Shown: positions 11,689-23,170, counted from the first letter of the stretch. The stretch: 64,000 nt of DNA from Orobanche coerulescens (GCA_033398695.1 CM065816.1:128685358-128749357), one strand, 5' to 3'. The notes: generated by a model not told the origin, from the sequence alone. Numbers and translations are program-made.

Positions 11689-14457
11689 GCAAGGTTGTGG
11701 AAACCTAGGTTGTCGGGTCAGTGGTGTCTGTTGAGTTTTTGTCTCGTCGGATTTTGTCTGACTAAGTCGTGTCGCGACGCGTCGTCTGAGTTTGTTGGTC
11801 GTGATTAGTATCGTGGGCGATCATCATCTTCGTGCGACTTGTGGATGTAAGTCTCCCTTCTTTGTGTTGTGCCTCGTGTGACACGAGCTATTTTTTTTTT
11901 ATGATTATTTGTTAAGTGACGGAATCCTCTTATGGATTTTGATTTCTTGATACGTGACTATTTGACTCTCATATTTCGTTCATGTGAGGAGTAGTGTTTC
12001 TGGATTGTGCATGTTGGACTGTATTTCTTTTATCCGCTGTGTGAGTTCTTTTGTAATGGCTTTCGGTATTTACCGACTGAGTTTTATTTCGAAAACCGAT
12101 TCCCTTAACCGAGTTTTTGGCATTATGTCCTTGATCATTTTGGCGAAATTCTTATGACGGTATTTAGTATTTTGTAAATGGCTTTTGTGAGTTTTTGAAA
12201 TATTACCGTCATCGGCCATTTTGGCGTTTTTGTAAATGGTTTTTATCCTGGTGGGTTCCGGCGCGGGACCCACATCGCTATAATATTCCGTGTATTTACC
12301 TGAAATTTTTGGGCATTCTAGCCCATTGAATTATCCTTGAAAAACTTGAGTATCTTAGAAAATAAATTTCGAGACGTACTTTTAAAATAAATTATTTTCT
12401 CGCGGTACTTTCAAGGTGCCTTCTAGTGCCGTAATATGTTTCAAAATTATTCCAATTGAGGACCAAAATATTTTGAGATATTTTCAATTATTTTTAGAAA
12501 TGCAGTTGCTTAGACCCAAGTGTCGAATATTCTGAAAGTTTTTCACTAAGAGAAGGTGTCCTCATTTGTGTTCAAACGCAAGATGATTTTCAAAGTCTCG
12601 ATAACAATGTTTGCACTACTTTTTGTATAGTGATACTCAAGATCAACTGGTGTTTCCAAACTATTTTCAAAAGGTGGTTTTCGTTTTTAAAACCCATCAT
12701 TTTGTGCTTGTGGTCGGAGAAGGTGTGTATGATGTTGGTATTGTTGTTAGGGTGTTAGCCCTCCGAATTGTGATTGAATTGGTGGTGTGAATGTTGAGTC
12801 GTTCGCCACGCATATGTCTTGTTAGCCCTTCGTGGGAGGTGTGATGACGGTCTTTAATGGTGCCATTTCGTGGTGGCTTGCGTGTTATCGCACCTGTGTG
12901 AGCTGTTAAAGCTTGGGTTTGTACGTTTGTGTACATATGTGATTGTTTCATGATGTTTGTAATTATGTGCTAGTTATTGTTCGGACCGTTGAGGTCACCG
13001 AACGATACCGTCGTTGTTGTAGTGTTTGTGTGTGTGTATTACTTTACGATGGTAATCGTTGTATACGGTATGTGTTATGATTCTTCGTTGTGCTGAGTTG
13101 GCATATCCGTTATGTTGTTTTGCGACGTTATGCCCCATTGTATCTAGCATTTGTATTTTCGGTATGCCGAGTCGAGGCGTTTCAACCGTGATGTGCCGGG
13201 GCATGCACGTGTAAATTGTCCTTCTCATCAGTAATGCTTTTCAAGTGTAGACTCGAGGGACACCGAATTCAGTTTTGCGAATTGGCTACCGAGACTTTCG
13301 GAGTTCGCACTTTGAGAGGCCTTTGAAGGATGTTTCTGTCGGTTGCTTGTTGTGTTGTCACCTTGATTTCGTGTTGTGAGTTTCGGGAATGACACTTCTT
13401 TTAGAAGAGGTCGAATATAATACCCGTATTATTTTTGGCTTCTGCATTTTCTCTTTCTCAATTCTATCGACTCGCTCGTATTTGTTGATACTTACTGAAC
13501 TTGTTCTGTATTTTGGTTTCATCGATCGGACGAGCTGTGATCTTGTTTTGGGTCAATCTGGTTATCGCTGTGACTTTTCCGAGTTCGGTTCGATTCTTGT
13601 GAACCTTGTTCGGATGTAACATCTTTTGGTTCTACTAGTTCTTTTATTCGAAGTGGATCGGATTTTGAACTTCTGTATTTTCGACTCTGTCGACTCATTT
13701 ATGTTCGTTAACAATTTCTGAGCTTGCCCTATCCCTTGCTTTTATTGATCGAACGAGTGTGGTGTTTCGAAATTACTCGTTTGTCGTTGTGACTTTTCAA
13801 TTGTTATTCCCTTTCCTATGGATCTTATGTGAATCACATCTTGTTGTTTTCACCGGATCAAATATTGTCTCGAGCCGAGATGTGGACCTGGGAGTTGTTG
13901 TTTGAATTTTATTGTTCTTCGTGATTCGAACATGATTGTTCGATTTTTGTTGTCTCGACCGTTGTGGTTCGATCGTTTGATTGTTCGGTTTTTGTTGATC
14001 TCGTTTCGTGATTGTTGAACATTCAGACTCCTTCGTAATTCCCTTAAGTTCGGGAAATTAGTCTCGTTTCCGATCTTCCAATCCTTGGGCGGTGGAATTC
14101 CGTAATTGTTCAGCGTTTGGCTCGCATTTTGATTGATGAGCCGTTGGGTTGGTCAATCGTATTGATTTTTGTTCGTTGTGTTTTGTGATTGTTCGGATAA
14201 TCGACTCGATTGTATTGTCTGTTTGATGACGCTTGTCACTTGTTGATTTTGTTATGCCTCTATCGGTGGCGTCGTGTTAGTCGTCGTGGAGCATATTTTC
14301 ACGCCGTATGTCCCTTTTGCGTTGCTTGTAACGTTTCGTCGATGGGCGTAAGTTATGCGCTTCTTGTGTATCTCGTTGAGTTTTTCCTGGCGGGATATTG
14401 CTTCTCTCTCTACTTGTTTTAAGTTTCGGGACGAAACTTCTTTTAAGGAGGGTAGAA
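11689..14457 (+). other. Non-coding internal region of the family A gypsy
   Basis: 2.8 kb of T- and G-rich sequence with no recognisable gag, protease, RT, RNase H or integrase on either strand. Short ORFs here have no familiar motif. At 13381-13440 lies a degraded copy of a PPT and LTR start (GAGTTTCGGGAATGACACTT, then an AG-rich tract, then ATAATACCCGTATTATT). This suggests that 13381-14457 derives partly from an older LTR of a related family. Confidence 0.7.
14421..14457 (+). other. Hairpin and polypurine tract, family A gypsy
   Basis: AAGTTTCGGGACGAAACTT (14421-14439) is an inverted repeat with a 3-base loop, followed by CTTTTAAGGAGGGTAGAA and the LTR start TGTAAAACCC. The same hairpin and PPT order recurs at 21552-21588. 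Confidence 0.75.
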
Positions 14458-14936
14458 TGTAAAACCCGTAATTTCGATTTCCGGTAATTTCTTTTTTTCA
14501 GCAGAAGTCTGTTTTGACGACTCGCTCATGACCGTTTCATTATTCTGAGAATGATTAATTCTACACTTTTTGACATCCGAGTTCGTTTTGGTATCGTTTT
14601 GTTGAGTTCCGTGCTTTTTAGCGACTTTTCCGCACTTGAGTTCGATTCTTGCGAATCTCGTTGGAAACTGCTGTCTCGAGTTTCCCGTAAGTCCGTTTAA
14701 CTTTTTTAGACGTGTTGTGAACTTCGGTTTAGTTATGCGATCACGTATCGTGATTTTTGGACGTTTTGGGCCATTTTCGTAATTTCCCAAAGTTTGGAGT
14801 AATTACTTTCCGTTGTCGAATTTCGAGCCTTCGGGTGGTCGGAATCGTGTGATCTCTTAGTGCTAGAATTCGTCTTTGCGAGTATTTAGTAAATGTATTT
14901 CGATTCGTATTTAGGTTCGGGTTTCGGGGTCGTTCG

Positions 14937-15215
14937 GGCCGTCGGAGTTGGCCCCGGCCGAGTCATGGCCGGGCAATCTGGGCCCAGGCCGGCATTGGCC
15001 GAGTTACGGCCGGTAGTGCTCGGCAGTGTACTGTGTGCCGCGGCACATGCCGGCAGGGCCGCGGCACACTGCCGAGTCACTGCCGCGGCACGCTCGTCCG
15101 GGTCGCGGCACACTCGTGCGGCCAAACCTTCTGTACAGTGTGCCGCGGCACATGCCGACGGGGCCGCGGCACACTGCCGAGTCAATGCCGCGGCACATTC
15201 GCCCGGCCGCGCACA
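14937..15215 (+). promoter_or_regulatory. Array of GTGCCGCGGCAC palindromes upstream of the LTR TATA box
   Basis: Seven copies of the core GCCGCGGCAC or a one-base variant, several extended to the full palindrome GTGCCGCGGCAC, separated mostly by 11-14 nt. Between them the word CCGAGTCA recurs (14958-14965, 15072-15079 and again near 15177). The block is far richer in G+C than its flanks and stops about 45 bp before the TATA box. No function has been shown; a binding array for a host factor is inference. Confidence 0.72.
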
Positions 15216-15257
15216 CCGCGATCATCGGGCGCAGCTGGCCTGTGCCACACTGCACGA

Positions 15258-15267
15258 CTATTTAAGA
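15258..15267 (+). promoter_or_regulatory. Putative TATA box, family A LTR
   Basis: CTATTTAAGA immediately after the GC-rich array and before a pyrimidine-rich stretch typical of a plant transcription start region. Confidence 0.55.
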
Positions 15268-16344
15268 CCCTACAGTCGTTTTTTTTCGCCATTTTCTCCT
15301 TCTTCTCCTTCTCTTCCGCGGCTAGGGTTGTTCTTATTACGAATCCATGTTGTTAAAAAACAAATCCACGAAGTTCTTGAGTTCATAACATCAATCAATC
15401 ATCCGTTATCATCCTTTGATCCAGCGAATCAAGGTAATCTTCCTTAGAACCCTAATTTCGTGAATTTGTGGGTTTTTGCATTTTTGTCCGATTCGTTCCG
15501 TGTTGTTGATTAATTCATGATGGGTATGATTAATCTTGGTAGTATTCTTGTGTTTAACATCATTTAATCCATTGTTCTTTATCGAATCGAAGTATATTTC
15601 TTGATTTCCTTCGAATCGACTTTTTGGGGGACTTGTTCTCGATCTCGTTTTCCATCCATTTTTGATGGATCGATTGTGGTTAAATGATGTTGTTAAACAT
15701 ATTCTATGGATTGTATATCCATATTTCAACTTGGAATTCCATTTTCGTGTTTTGTCGGGACGAATCGTGTTCTTGGCCGTTTTGGGGAAAACACTTAAAC
15801 ATTCGTCGTTCGTTCTTTGAATTCAACGGCTTTGAGTCATGCTATGGAATTCATTTTCATTGTTGTTATTGTCCTCCGTAGTTTATTATCACGAGTTGGC
15901 GTTCGGTGGAGTCAGCGGGTTCGTAGTCGGTTCGTGCCAACCTACTTCGGTCGATTCTCCGCGTTGTGGTTGTTCAAGGCAAGTACCTTGTCCATACTTT
16001 TCTTGTTTTGTGGATATGATAATTGGTGATCGTCTTGGTATGTTTGTTGATTGTTTGAAATGAGTTTTCAAAAGATTCGGCTAGCCTCGTTAAAGGCTCA
16101 CTTTCAAAACGCGTGTGTTTTGTAAATTGTGTGGGTTGTAAGTGATTATGTGAATCCTATGGATATGTTTGGTGTTGATGATGCACTTGGTATTTGCGTG
16201 TGGACGTATATTGTTTCATTTCGGTGCATTGTTGTTTGACGTGGTGTTTTGCTAAGTGTTTGATGCTCTGGGTGAATTGTTTGGATATCATTGGTGTGAT
16301 ATGTTATTTGTGCATGATTTCTTCGCTCACCGTGGGTTGGTTAG

Positions 16345-16725
16345 ATGGGGCCACGACGGGAATTCCAATGGGTTGCGCCCTGGATTCACGAGTGGTGAAT
16401 GTATTTTACTCACCTCGGGGTGTCTGACGGGATCACGGAGGGAATTCCAATGGGTTGAGTCCGAGATTCACGAGTAAAAAACTTCACAGGTTGGTGTATA
16501 TTTAGTGAATATATTTTACTCACCTCGGGGGGTCCTACGGGATCACGGAGGGAATTCCAATGGGTTGAGTCCGGGATTCACGAGTAAAAACTTCACAGGT
16601 TGGTGTATATTTAGTGAATGTATTTTACTCACCTCGGGGGGTCCGATGGGATCACGGAGGGATTTCCAATGGGTTGAGTCCGGTAATCACGAGTAAAAAC
16701 TTCACGAGTTGGTATTGATTTTATG
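16345..16725 (+). repeat. Tandem repeats in the family A LTR
   Basis: At least three units of roughly 115 bp built from CACCTCGGGG, GGGATCACGGAGGGA, CCAATGGGTTGAGTCCGG, ATTCACGAGTAAAAACTTCAC and TTGGTGTATATTTAGTGAA. The family B LTRs carry a related module at the same relative position. Confidence 0.85.
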
Positions 16726-17455
16726 TCCATCGAGGACACGTGACTTGGGTTTTGGCCCTGCGAATTGTTGTCGGTTTCCTATTTGCGAAAACAAAACCTT
16801 TGGGCTGTGACCCCTGTTGATTTTGGAAAGATAAGGATTTGATAATCCTAAATTGTTTCTATTAAAACTCTCGATGGCATTTTAAACTGTTTCATAAATT
16901 GTTCCCCTTAATTGTGGTCTTTCGGTCTCGGATTGTTTTACCCAAACTCTTGCCTCGGGAAGTACTTTTTGTTACTTTTGGATTTTTGAGGATTCCTGGT
17001 TATTGTTATTCGTGGAATGTGAATTGTATGGCTCGTATTTGCACTTTGTTCTTGCACTAGCAAAACAGTGGAGTTTTGCTAACCCCCGAGTATTCTGGGG
17101 GTGGATATCTGTTTTTGCATTCAGGTTTTGGAGCATAGCATAGGGTCGGCATGAAGGATGATGAAAGATGAACGATACTAATCACACGAGGACCCGTTGA
17201 TGTCGTATTGGTCTAGTTGTATTTTCTTTTCCGCTGCAGTATCTTTTCCCCGTTGTACGGGAGTTTATTGTATTTCGACCCCTGCGTGGGCTGGTATTGT
17301 AATCGAGTTGTATACTTTATTGAAAGGCCAAATCGGTCTACTGAGTCATTTTAGCCTTAAAGGCATTGTCGATATGTTGTTGTAACTAGCCTGGTAGATC
17401 CTTGAGGAAAGGTTCTACGGCGTGTAATATCCCTGAGCGGATTGGGGGTATTACA

Positions 17456-17995
17456 TTATGATGCTCAACCACGGGATATTCCTATCTCTCAAGCTATTGC
17501 CGATTTCAACAAGGAGTTGGGCTATGTGAAGACCCAAGTTGTCGAGGAGAACGACAAAATTTTTCATTTTTCCAGGCAGATGAAACTGTCAATTCGGGAC
17601 TATATGTTTGGGCTCGTCTGCACTACTTTGAAGGATTATCAGAGTAGGGCTCTTGCTTACGATATGTCGGTGACGGCGAGTGATGTGGCTCGTGAGAGAA
17701 AGAAGCAGAAGTTAGTCGGAAATTTTTCTGGTCCCAAGGTTGGAGGCCAGCAGAAATCTCAGACTGCGAATGTTTCTATGGGCGGTTCGGCTCGTTTCTC
17801 TAGGAGTTTTCGAGGTGCCGCCAGAACCTCCGTTCGTGATCCCACATGCTTTAACTGTGGCCAGTCGGGCCATAGGAACCGGCAGTGTCCTCGTCAGAAG
17901 TTGACTTGTCATACTTGTGGTTAATCGGGCCACAAGGCCCTCTTTTGTGAACAGGTCAGACAGATTCGCGAATCCCGTGATTCTTTTCCAACACT
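17456..17995 (+). pseudogene. gypsy gag, 5'-truncated
   Basis: Open from the junction to about 17922. Residues include LVCTTLKDYQS and then two zinc knuckles, CFNCGQSGHRNRQC and CHTCG-SGHKALFC. The second knuckle is interrupted by a TAA at about 17922-17924, where one C-to-T change in a glutamine codon would explain the stop. The N-terminal half of gag is missing. The product would be the capsid/nucleocapsid polyprotein. Confidence 0.85.
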
Positions 17996-20900
17996 TAGAG
18001 AGCCGAGTGTGAACCAGGGCTTGTTTGCTCCGCAGCCTCCGCCGAGTGCCAGCCGAGGTATAGGTCGGGGTCAGCCCGCTAGAGGAGGAGCTTCCAGTGT
18101 CGGCTCTGCCCAACCGCGTATCTACAAGATGAGGAGGGCCTATGATCCGGTGGCCACTGTGGCGACAGGTACCGTTCATATCCTTTCTCATCCTGTCAGT
18201 GTGCTTTTCGATTCTGGTGCTACACATTCGTTCATATCGCTGGAGTGTGTGCGCTGTTTGAGTCTCGACTGTTTGTTGCCTTGCGAGTCTTTCATCGTTA
18301 AACTTCCTAGCGGTGATAGGATCGTTGGCGATCGATAGGTCCGAGACTGCTCTGTGTTTATTTGTGAGAGAGCTTGGCTCTCTAATCTTATTGTCGTTAA
18401 TATTGAGGGTGACGAATTGATCCTCGGGGATGATTGGCTCGAGCGGCATGGCGCAATCATGAACTACCGCACGAGAATCATCACTATGTTAGCCGAGGAC
18501 GGCACCGAGCACTCTTTCGCGGGGCGAAAGAGGGGAAACCAGAAGTTCGTTATTAATGCCTTGAAGGCGATGAGGCTCCTGCGAAAGGGGTGTACTGGTT
18601 ATCGGTGCTATGCCTTGAAGGCGGAGGATGGTGGAGTCGAGTTTTCATCGATTCCAGTCGTTAGTGAGTTTCCTGATGTATTTCCTAACGAGTTACTGGG
18701 ATTGCCACCGGATCATGAGGTCGAGTTTGCTATAGAGTTAGAGCCGGGTGCGGCTCCGATTTCGAAGGCGCCGTATCGCATGGCACCTTCAGAGATGGCC
18801 GAGTTTAAGAAGCAATTGAGTGAGCTTCTTGAGTCGGGGTATGTTCGACCGAGTGCTTCGCCTTGGGGCGCACCGGTCTTGTTTGTGCGAAAGAAGGATG
18901 GTTCACTGCGTTTGTGTATCGACTATCGCGAACTAAACAAGGTGACCATCAAGAACAAGTATCCTTTGCCAAGGATTGATGACTTGTTCGATCAGTTGCA
19001 GGGAGCTGCGGTATTCTCGAAGATTGATTTGAGATCGGGGTACTATCAGCTCCGGGTGAGGGAGTCCGATGTGCCGAAAACAGCTTTTCGGACGAGATAC
19101 GGACATTATGAGTTTGTAGTTATGTCTTTCGAGCTAACTAATGCACCGGCGGTGTTCATGCAGTTGATGAACAAAGTCTTTATCGAGTATTTGGATAAGT
19201 GTGTCGTCGTCTTCATTGACAATATTCTTATTTATTCGAGGAACGAGGAAGAGCATGCCCATCATTTGCGAGTAGTGTTAGACATTTTGAGGACCGAGCA
19301 ACTCTATGCGAAGTTCTCGAAATGTGAGTTCTGGCTGAAGGAAGTGATGTTTTTAGGTCACGTGATTTCAGTCGAGGGGGTTCGTGTAGATCTGCAGAAG
19401 ATTGAGGCAATGTTGGATTGGGCACCGCCCAAGAATGTGAAGGAGATCCGTAGTTTCTTGGGTTTAGCCGGATACTACCGTAGGTTCTTCGAGGGTTTCT
19501 CAAAACTGGCTCGGACATTTACACAGTTGCTCCAGAAGTCCGAGAAGTTCGTTTGGAATGACGAGATGCAGTCGAGTTTTGAGGAGCTGAAGCGGCGTTT
19601 GACTTCAGCCCCAATTTCAGTGTTGTCGTGTGGCAACGAGGGTTTTGCTGTTTATAGTGATGCTTCGGGTCAGGGTCTTGGGTGCGTATTGATGCAGCAC
19701 GGCAAGACCATTGCATATGCGTCGAGACAGTTGAGGCCGTATGAGCTTAACTAACCTACTCATGATTTGGAGTTAGCGGCAGTTGTTTTTGCGCTCAAGA
19801 TTTGGCGTCACTATCTTTTCGGCTCTGCATGTCAGATTTTTACCGATCATAAAAGTCTGAAATACATATTTACTTAGCGGGAGTTGAATATGAGGCAGAG
19901 GAGGTGGTTAGAGTTGATTAAGGATTGTGACCTCGAAATCCTTTATCATACGGGCAAGGCGAACGTCGTGGCCGACGCCTTGAGTCGGAAACCAGTTGCG
20001 TTGCGAACGCTTGAGATCCTTACGTCTCAATCTGTGCTTCGGTGGGTTTTGATCGAGTCGGATGTTGAGGTTTTGTTGCCTGGAGCTTTCGGGCAACTTT
20101 GTGCTTTAGAGATCTCGTCATCTTTGATCGATGAAATTAAGCAGAAGCAGTTTGAGGATCCGATGATTACTCAAATCCGAGAGAACATTCTTAAGGAAAA
20201 GTCTCCTGGGTTTGTGATTCACGAGGATGGTGTTTTGAGATTCCAGAGTCAGCTTTGTGTACCGAACGACTCAGAGTTGAGACAGAGTATTTTGCGCGAG
20301 GCCCATGCTACACCTTACTCCGTTCATCCTGGTTCGAGTAAGATGTACAAGGACCTGATAAGGAGTTTCTGGTGGAATGATATGAAGGGGGAGGTCGCAC
20401 AGTTTGTAGCTAGATGTTTGACTTGTCATCAGGTTAAAATCGAGCATCAGCGACCGGCCGGGTTATTGCAGTCACTTCCCATTCCGGAATGGAAATGGGA
20501 AGATATATCGATGGATTTCATTACGAGTTTGCCGAGATCGAGGTCGGGCATGAATATGGTCTGGGTGATTGTTGATCGTCTAACCAAGTCGGCACATTTT
20601 CTGGGCATCAAGGACACTTGGGGCCCAGATAAGTTGGCTCGTGTGTTTATCGCGCAGATTGTGAGGCTTCACGGTACTCCGAAGTCTATTGTTTTGGATC
20701 GTGATGGCCGTTTTGTATCGCACTTTTGGTAGGCGGTGCATAAGGCATTGGGTACTCGTTTGCATTTGAGTACCTCTTTTCATCCTCAATCAGATGGACA
20801 GTCGGAACGCACTATCCATACGTTCAAGGATATATTGCGTGCTTGTGCTCTCGATTGGAACATTGACTGGGATGAGCATTTGCCATTGATCGAATTCATG

Positions 20901-21553
20901 TACAACAATAATTGGCATGCGTCGATTCGGATGGCACCGTATGAGGCACTTTATGGGCGGCGTTGTCGATCACCGATTTATTGGAATGAGGCGTCCGATT
21001 TGGTCGGGACCGAGCCGGATATCGCTTTAGAGACGAGCGGAAGATAGAATTAATTCGGGAACGGATGTTGACTGCCCAGAGTCGACAAAAGTCTTATACC
21101 GATGTCCGTCGTCGACCTTTGGAATTTGAGTTGGGGGACCACGTTTTGCTAAAGGTATCGCCGACGAGAGGAGTTTTCTGTTTTGGGAAAAAAGGGAAGT
21201 TGAGTCCGAGATTCATTGGACCCTTCGAGATTCTCGAGCGAGTCGGTGGGTTGGCATACCGTTTGGCGTTACCCCCAGCCCTGAGTTAGGTTCATAGCGT
21301 TTTTCATGTTTCCCAGCTGAGGAAATATGTCCTGGATCCTAGTCACGTCATCGATTATGGTGAGATTGATGTTGCCGAGGATATTACTTTTGAGGAGCGT
21401 CGTTTGAAGATTTTGGAGCATCGTGAGAAGCGACTGAGGCATAAGACCATCCCTTTGGTCAAGGTGCAGTGGTCGAGACACGGTGTCGAGGAAGCAACTT
21501 GGGAAACCGAAGATAGCATGCGTTCTAGGTACCCCGAGTTGTTTGTTTCTTAA
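17996..21553 (+). pseudogene. gypsy pol (protease, RT, RNase H, integrase, chromodomain), inactivated
   Basis: Domains in order: protease with DSGATHSFIS (~18210); RT with [20 protein letters not shown] (~18910) and [15 protein letters not shown]; RNase H with [13 protein letters not shown] (~19655); integrase zinc-binding H-H-C-C (~20300-20430) with core MDFITSLP, DRDGRF and QSDGQSER; chromodomain ending RSRYPELFVS before TAA at 21551. Damage: in-frame stops at about 18336, 19752, 19876, 20731 and 21285, a frameshift near 21045, and a catalytic change, FIDN in place of FIDD at the RT active site (~19216). Several of the stops are TAA or TAG where glutamine is usual, which fits C-to-T decay of methylated DNA. 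Confidence 0.9.
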
Positions 21554-21588
21554 GTTTCGGGACGAAACTTATTTTTAGAGAGGTAGAA
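21552..21588 (+). other. Hairpin and polypurine tract, family B gypsy
   Basis: AAGTTTCGGGACGAAACTT (21552-21570) overlaps the pol stop codon by two bases. It is followed by ATTTTTAGAGAGGTAGAA and then the LTR start TGTAATATCC. The hairpin is identical to that of the family A element. Confidence 0.75.
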
Positions 21589-21877
21589 TGTAATATCCGC
21601 AATTTTCTTTTCTCGGTATTTTCATTTTTCGGTGTATTTCTCGTTTTTAGCGACCCTCCGTATTAATTTTTGAGAATAATTGTTTCGAGACTTTTTGTCA
21701 TCCACTTCTACATTTATTGGTTCTTCCGTCATCTATTGATCTGATTCTCGTAATTGTTGTTCGGAACCGCCGTTTCGGGGTTGCCATGGATCTATTCTAG
21801 GTTATTATGCATTTTGAGATGTTCCGTTTGATGTTTCGTTCATGTTCTGGTATTTTGGGCCGTTATTATTTCGTGCC

Positions 21878-22305
21878 TAGCGCGCACTACTCTTTCTGCA
21901 TAGCGCACGCTAGGGATTCCTTAGTAGCGCACGCTACGTTTGGTTCGTAGCGCGCGCTAGCGAGCTGAGTCCTGGGAGTGGTAGTGAACTTATTTCTGAT
22001 TCCAGTCCTCTAGACTAGCGGATTAACGCACGCTACGTTGTCTAGCGCACGCTAATGTCGGAGGACTAGCGCGCGCTAGGTGTCCGGTAGCGCGCGCTAA
22101 CGCGACTGTCCAGTCCTGGGCAGTTTGTTCTGGACTTGTTCAGGTGCCCAGGTAGCGCACGCTATAGCTCGATAGCTAGCGCTACCGAGTCGTTGTTAGC
22201 GCACGCTAGATAGTAGTAGCGCACGCTAACGGTCCAGGACAGTGAGTTCTGGACTGTAATATAACTGGGTAGCGCACGCTAACACTTAGCCGTTAGCTCG
22301 CGCTA
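21878..22305 (+). promoter_or_regulatory. Array of TAGCGCGCGCTA-type palindromes upstream of the LTR TATA box
   Basis: About 14 copies of TAGCGC(A/G)CGCTA or close variants in ~430 bp, interspersed with recurring words such as TCCTGGGCAG and TTCTGGACT. Spacers between adjacent copies are often 11-12 nt (for example the first run around 21900-21960), with others of 7-9 nt. The array ends about 10 bp before the TATA box. Confidence 0.78.
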
Positions 22306-22315
22306 AGCCGTGTGG

Positions 22316-22325
22316 CTATATATAC
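22316..22325 (+). promoter_or_regulatory. TATA box, family B LTR
   Basis: CTATATATAC directly after the palindrome array. The equivalent position of the solo LTR has CTATAAAAAC (49996-50005). Confidence 0.72.
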
Positions 22326-22934
22326 CCAGGAGTTGACCTTGGACGGATCTAATTCCCATTTCACCTCCTCCCTCCGCGGCTTTGGCGATTTTGGGAGATT
22401 TCTTGGCGATTTCTTCCTCCAATCATATCAACCATCATCTTCCTTGAGTTCTTGGTATATTATAACAACATCAACACGAATCTTTCATCCTAATCCAAGG
22501 TAAATCTTCTTAGAACCCTACTTTTGAGTAAATTGGGGGTTTTCGAGTTTTTCTTCGATTCGTTTCATATGGTTGATTAATTCATGTTGAATATGATTAA
22601 TCTTGCTAGTATTCTTGTCTTCCCTACGGATTCAAGGTATATTTCGTGGTTGTTGCGTATTCGAGAGGATTCGGTTGTGGTCTGCCCTCGTTGTTATTTT
22701 TATACGAATATACATGAATCGTAGGCGGGTTTTCGGGTGTATTCCATTTCCGTATTCATTTAGAGTTGGTTGTGATTATGTTCTTCGAATCGTTAGGTTC
22801 GGTTCCGTTGGTTCCTAACGTTCATCGGTGATTTTCCTTTCCGTTCGTTGCGTCGTCAATTATCCAAGGCAAGTATTTTTTGGAAACCTTTATGCTTAAC
22901 GTGAAATGGTAATGTATTTTGTGTGTGATTTCCT

Positions 22935-23170
22935 TTCCTCGGGAGGGTCCGATGGGGCCACAGAGGGAATCCAATGGTTTTAGCCCTGGATTCATGAGTT
23001 TGTTTAGCTAGCCAGCTCGGGAGGGTCCTTAGAGGCCTCGAGTGGGATTTGTGGCTTCGTCCCGGTCTTAGGCGATGCACGTGCGTGATTTGTTTTATGA
23101 TATGGCCAGCTCGGGAGGGTCCTTAGAGGCCTCGAGTGGGATTTGTGGCTTCATCCCGGTCCTAGGCAAA
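22935..23170 (+). repeat. Tandem modules in family B LTR
   Basis: Two close copies of a ~65 bp unit (GCCAGCTCGGGAGGGTCCTT ... CCCGGTC) at about 23010 and 23103, plus a diverged first copy at about 22938 that resembles the family A module. The solo LTR shows the same arrangement at about 50600-50830. Confidence 0.8.

Larger units (their letters stand above)
10876..17455 (+). mobile_element. Non-coding gypsy derivative with ~3 kb LTRs (family A, LARD-like)
   Basis: A truncated 5' LTR (10876-11672), a PBS, 2.8 kb of internal sequence with no gag-pol, a polypurine tract and a complete second LTR (14458-17455). The right ends of the two LTRs are nearly identical over ~800 bp. The terminal signals and the hairpin before the PPT match the coding Tekay-type element just downstream, so this element was probably mobilised in trans by a related gypsy. 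Large non-autonomous LTR elements of this kind are known as LARDs. The 5' LTR lost its left part when the Copia ending at 10875 inserted. Confidence 0.8.
14458..17455 (+). repeat. Complete LTR, gypsy family A
   Basis: 2998 bp, TGTAAAACCC...GGGGGTATTACA. From left to right it holds a GC-rich palindrome array (14937-15215), a TATA box (15258-15267), a long T-rich leader, tandem repeats (about 16345-16725) and the conserved right end. No PBS follows it: sequence at 17456 jumps straight into the middle of a gag gene. Confidence 0.88.

Noticed and set aside
14893..15447. 184-codon plus-strand ORF and several overlapping ORFs in other frames and on the other strand
   Set aside because: They exist because the GC-rich palindrome array lacks stop codons in many frames; open frames on both strands over the same repeats are not evidence of coding.
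21878..22305. CRISPR-like regular repeat array
   Set aside because: The repeats are 12 bp with 7-14 nt spacers inside a plant LTR; neither lengths nor host fit CRISPR.
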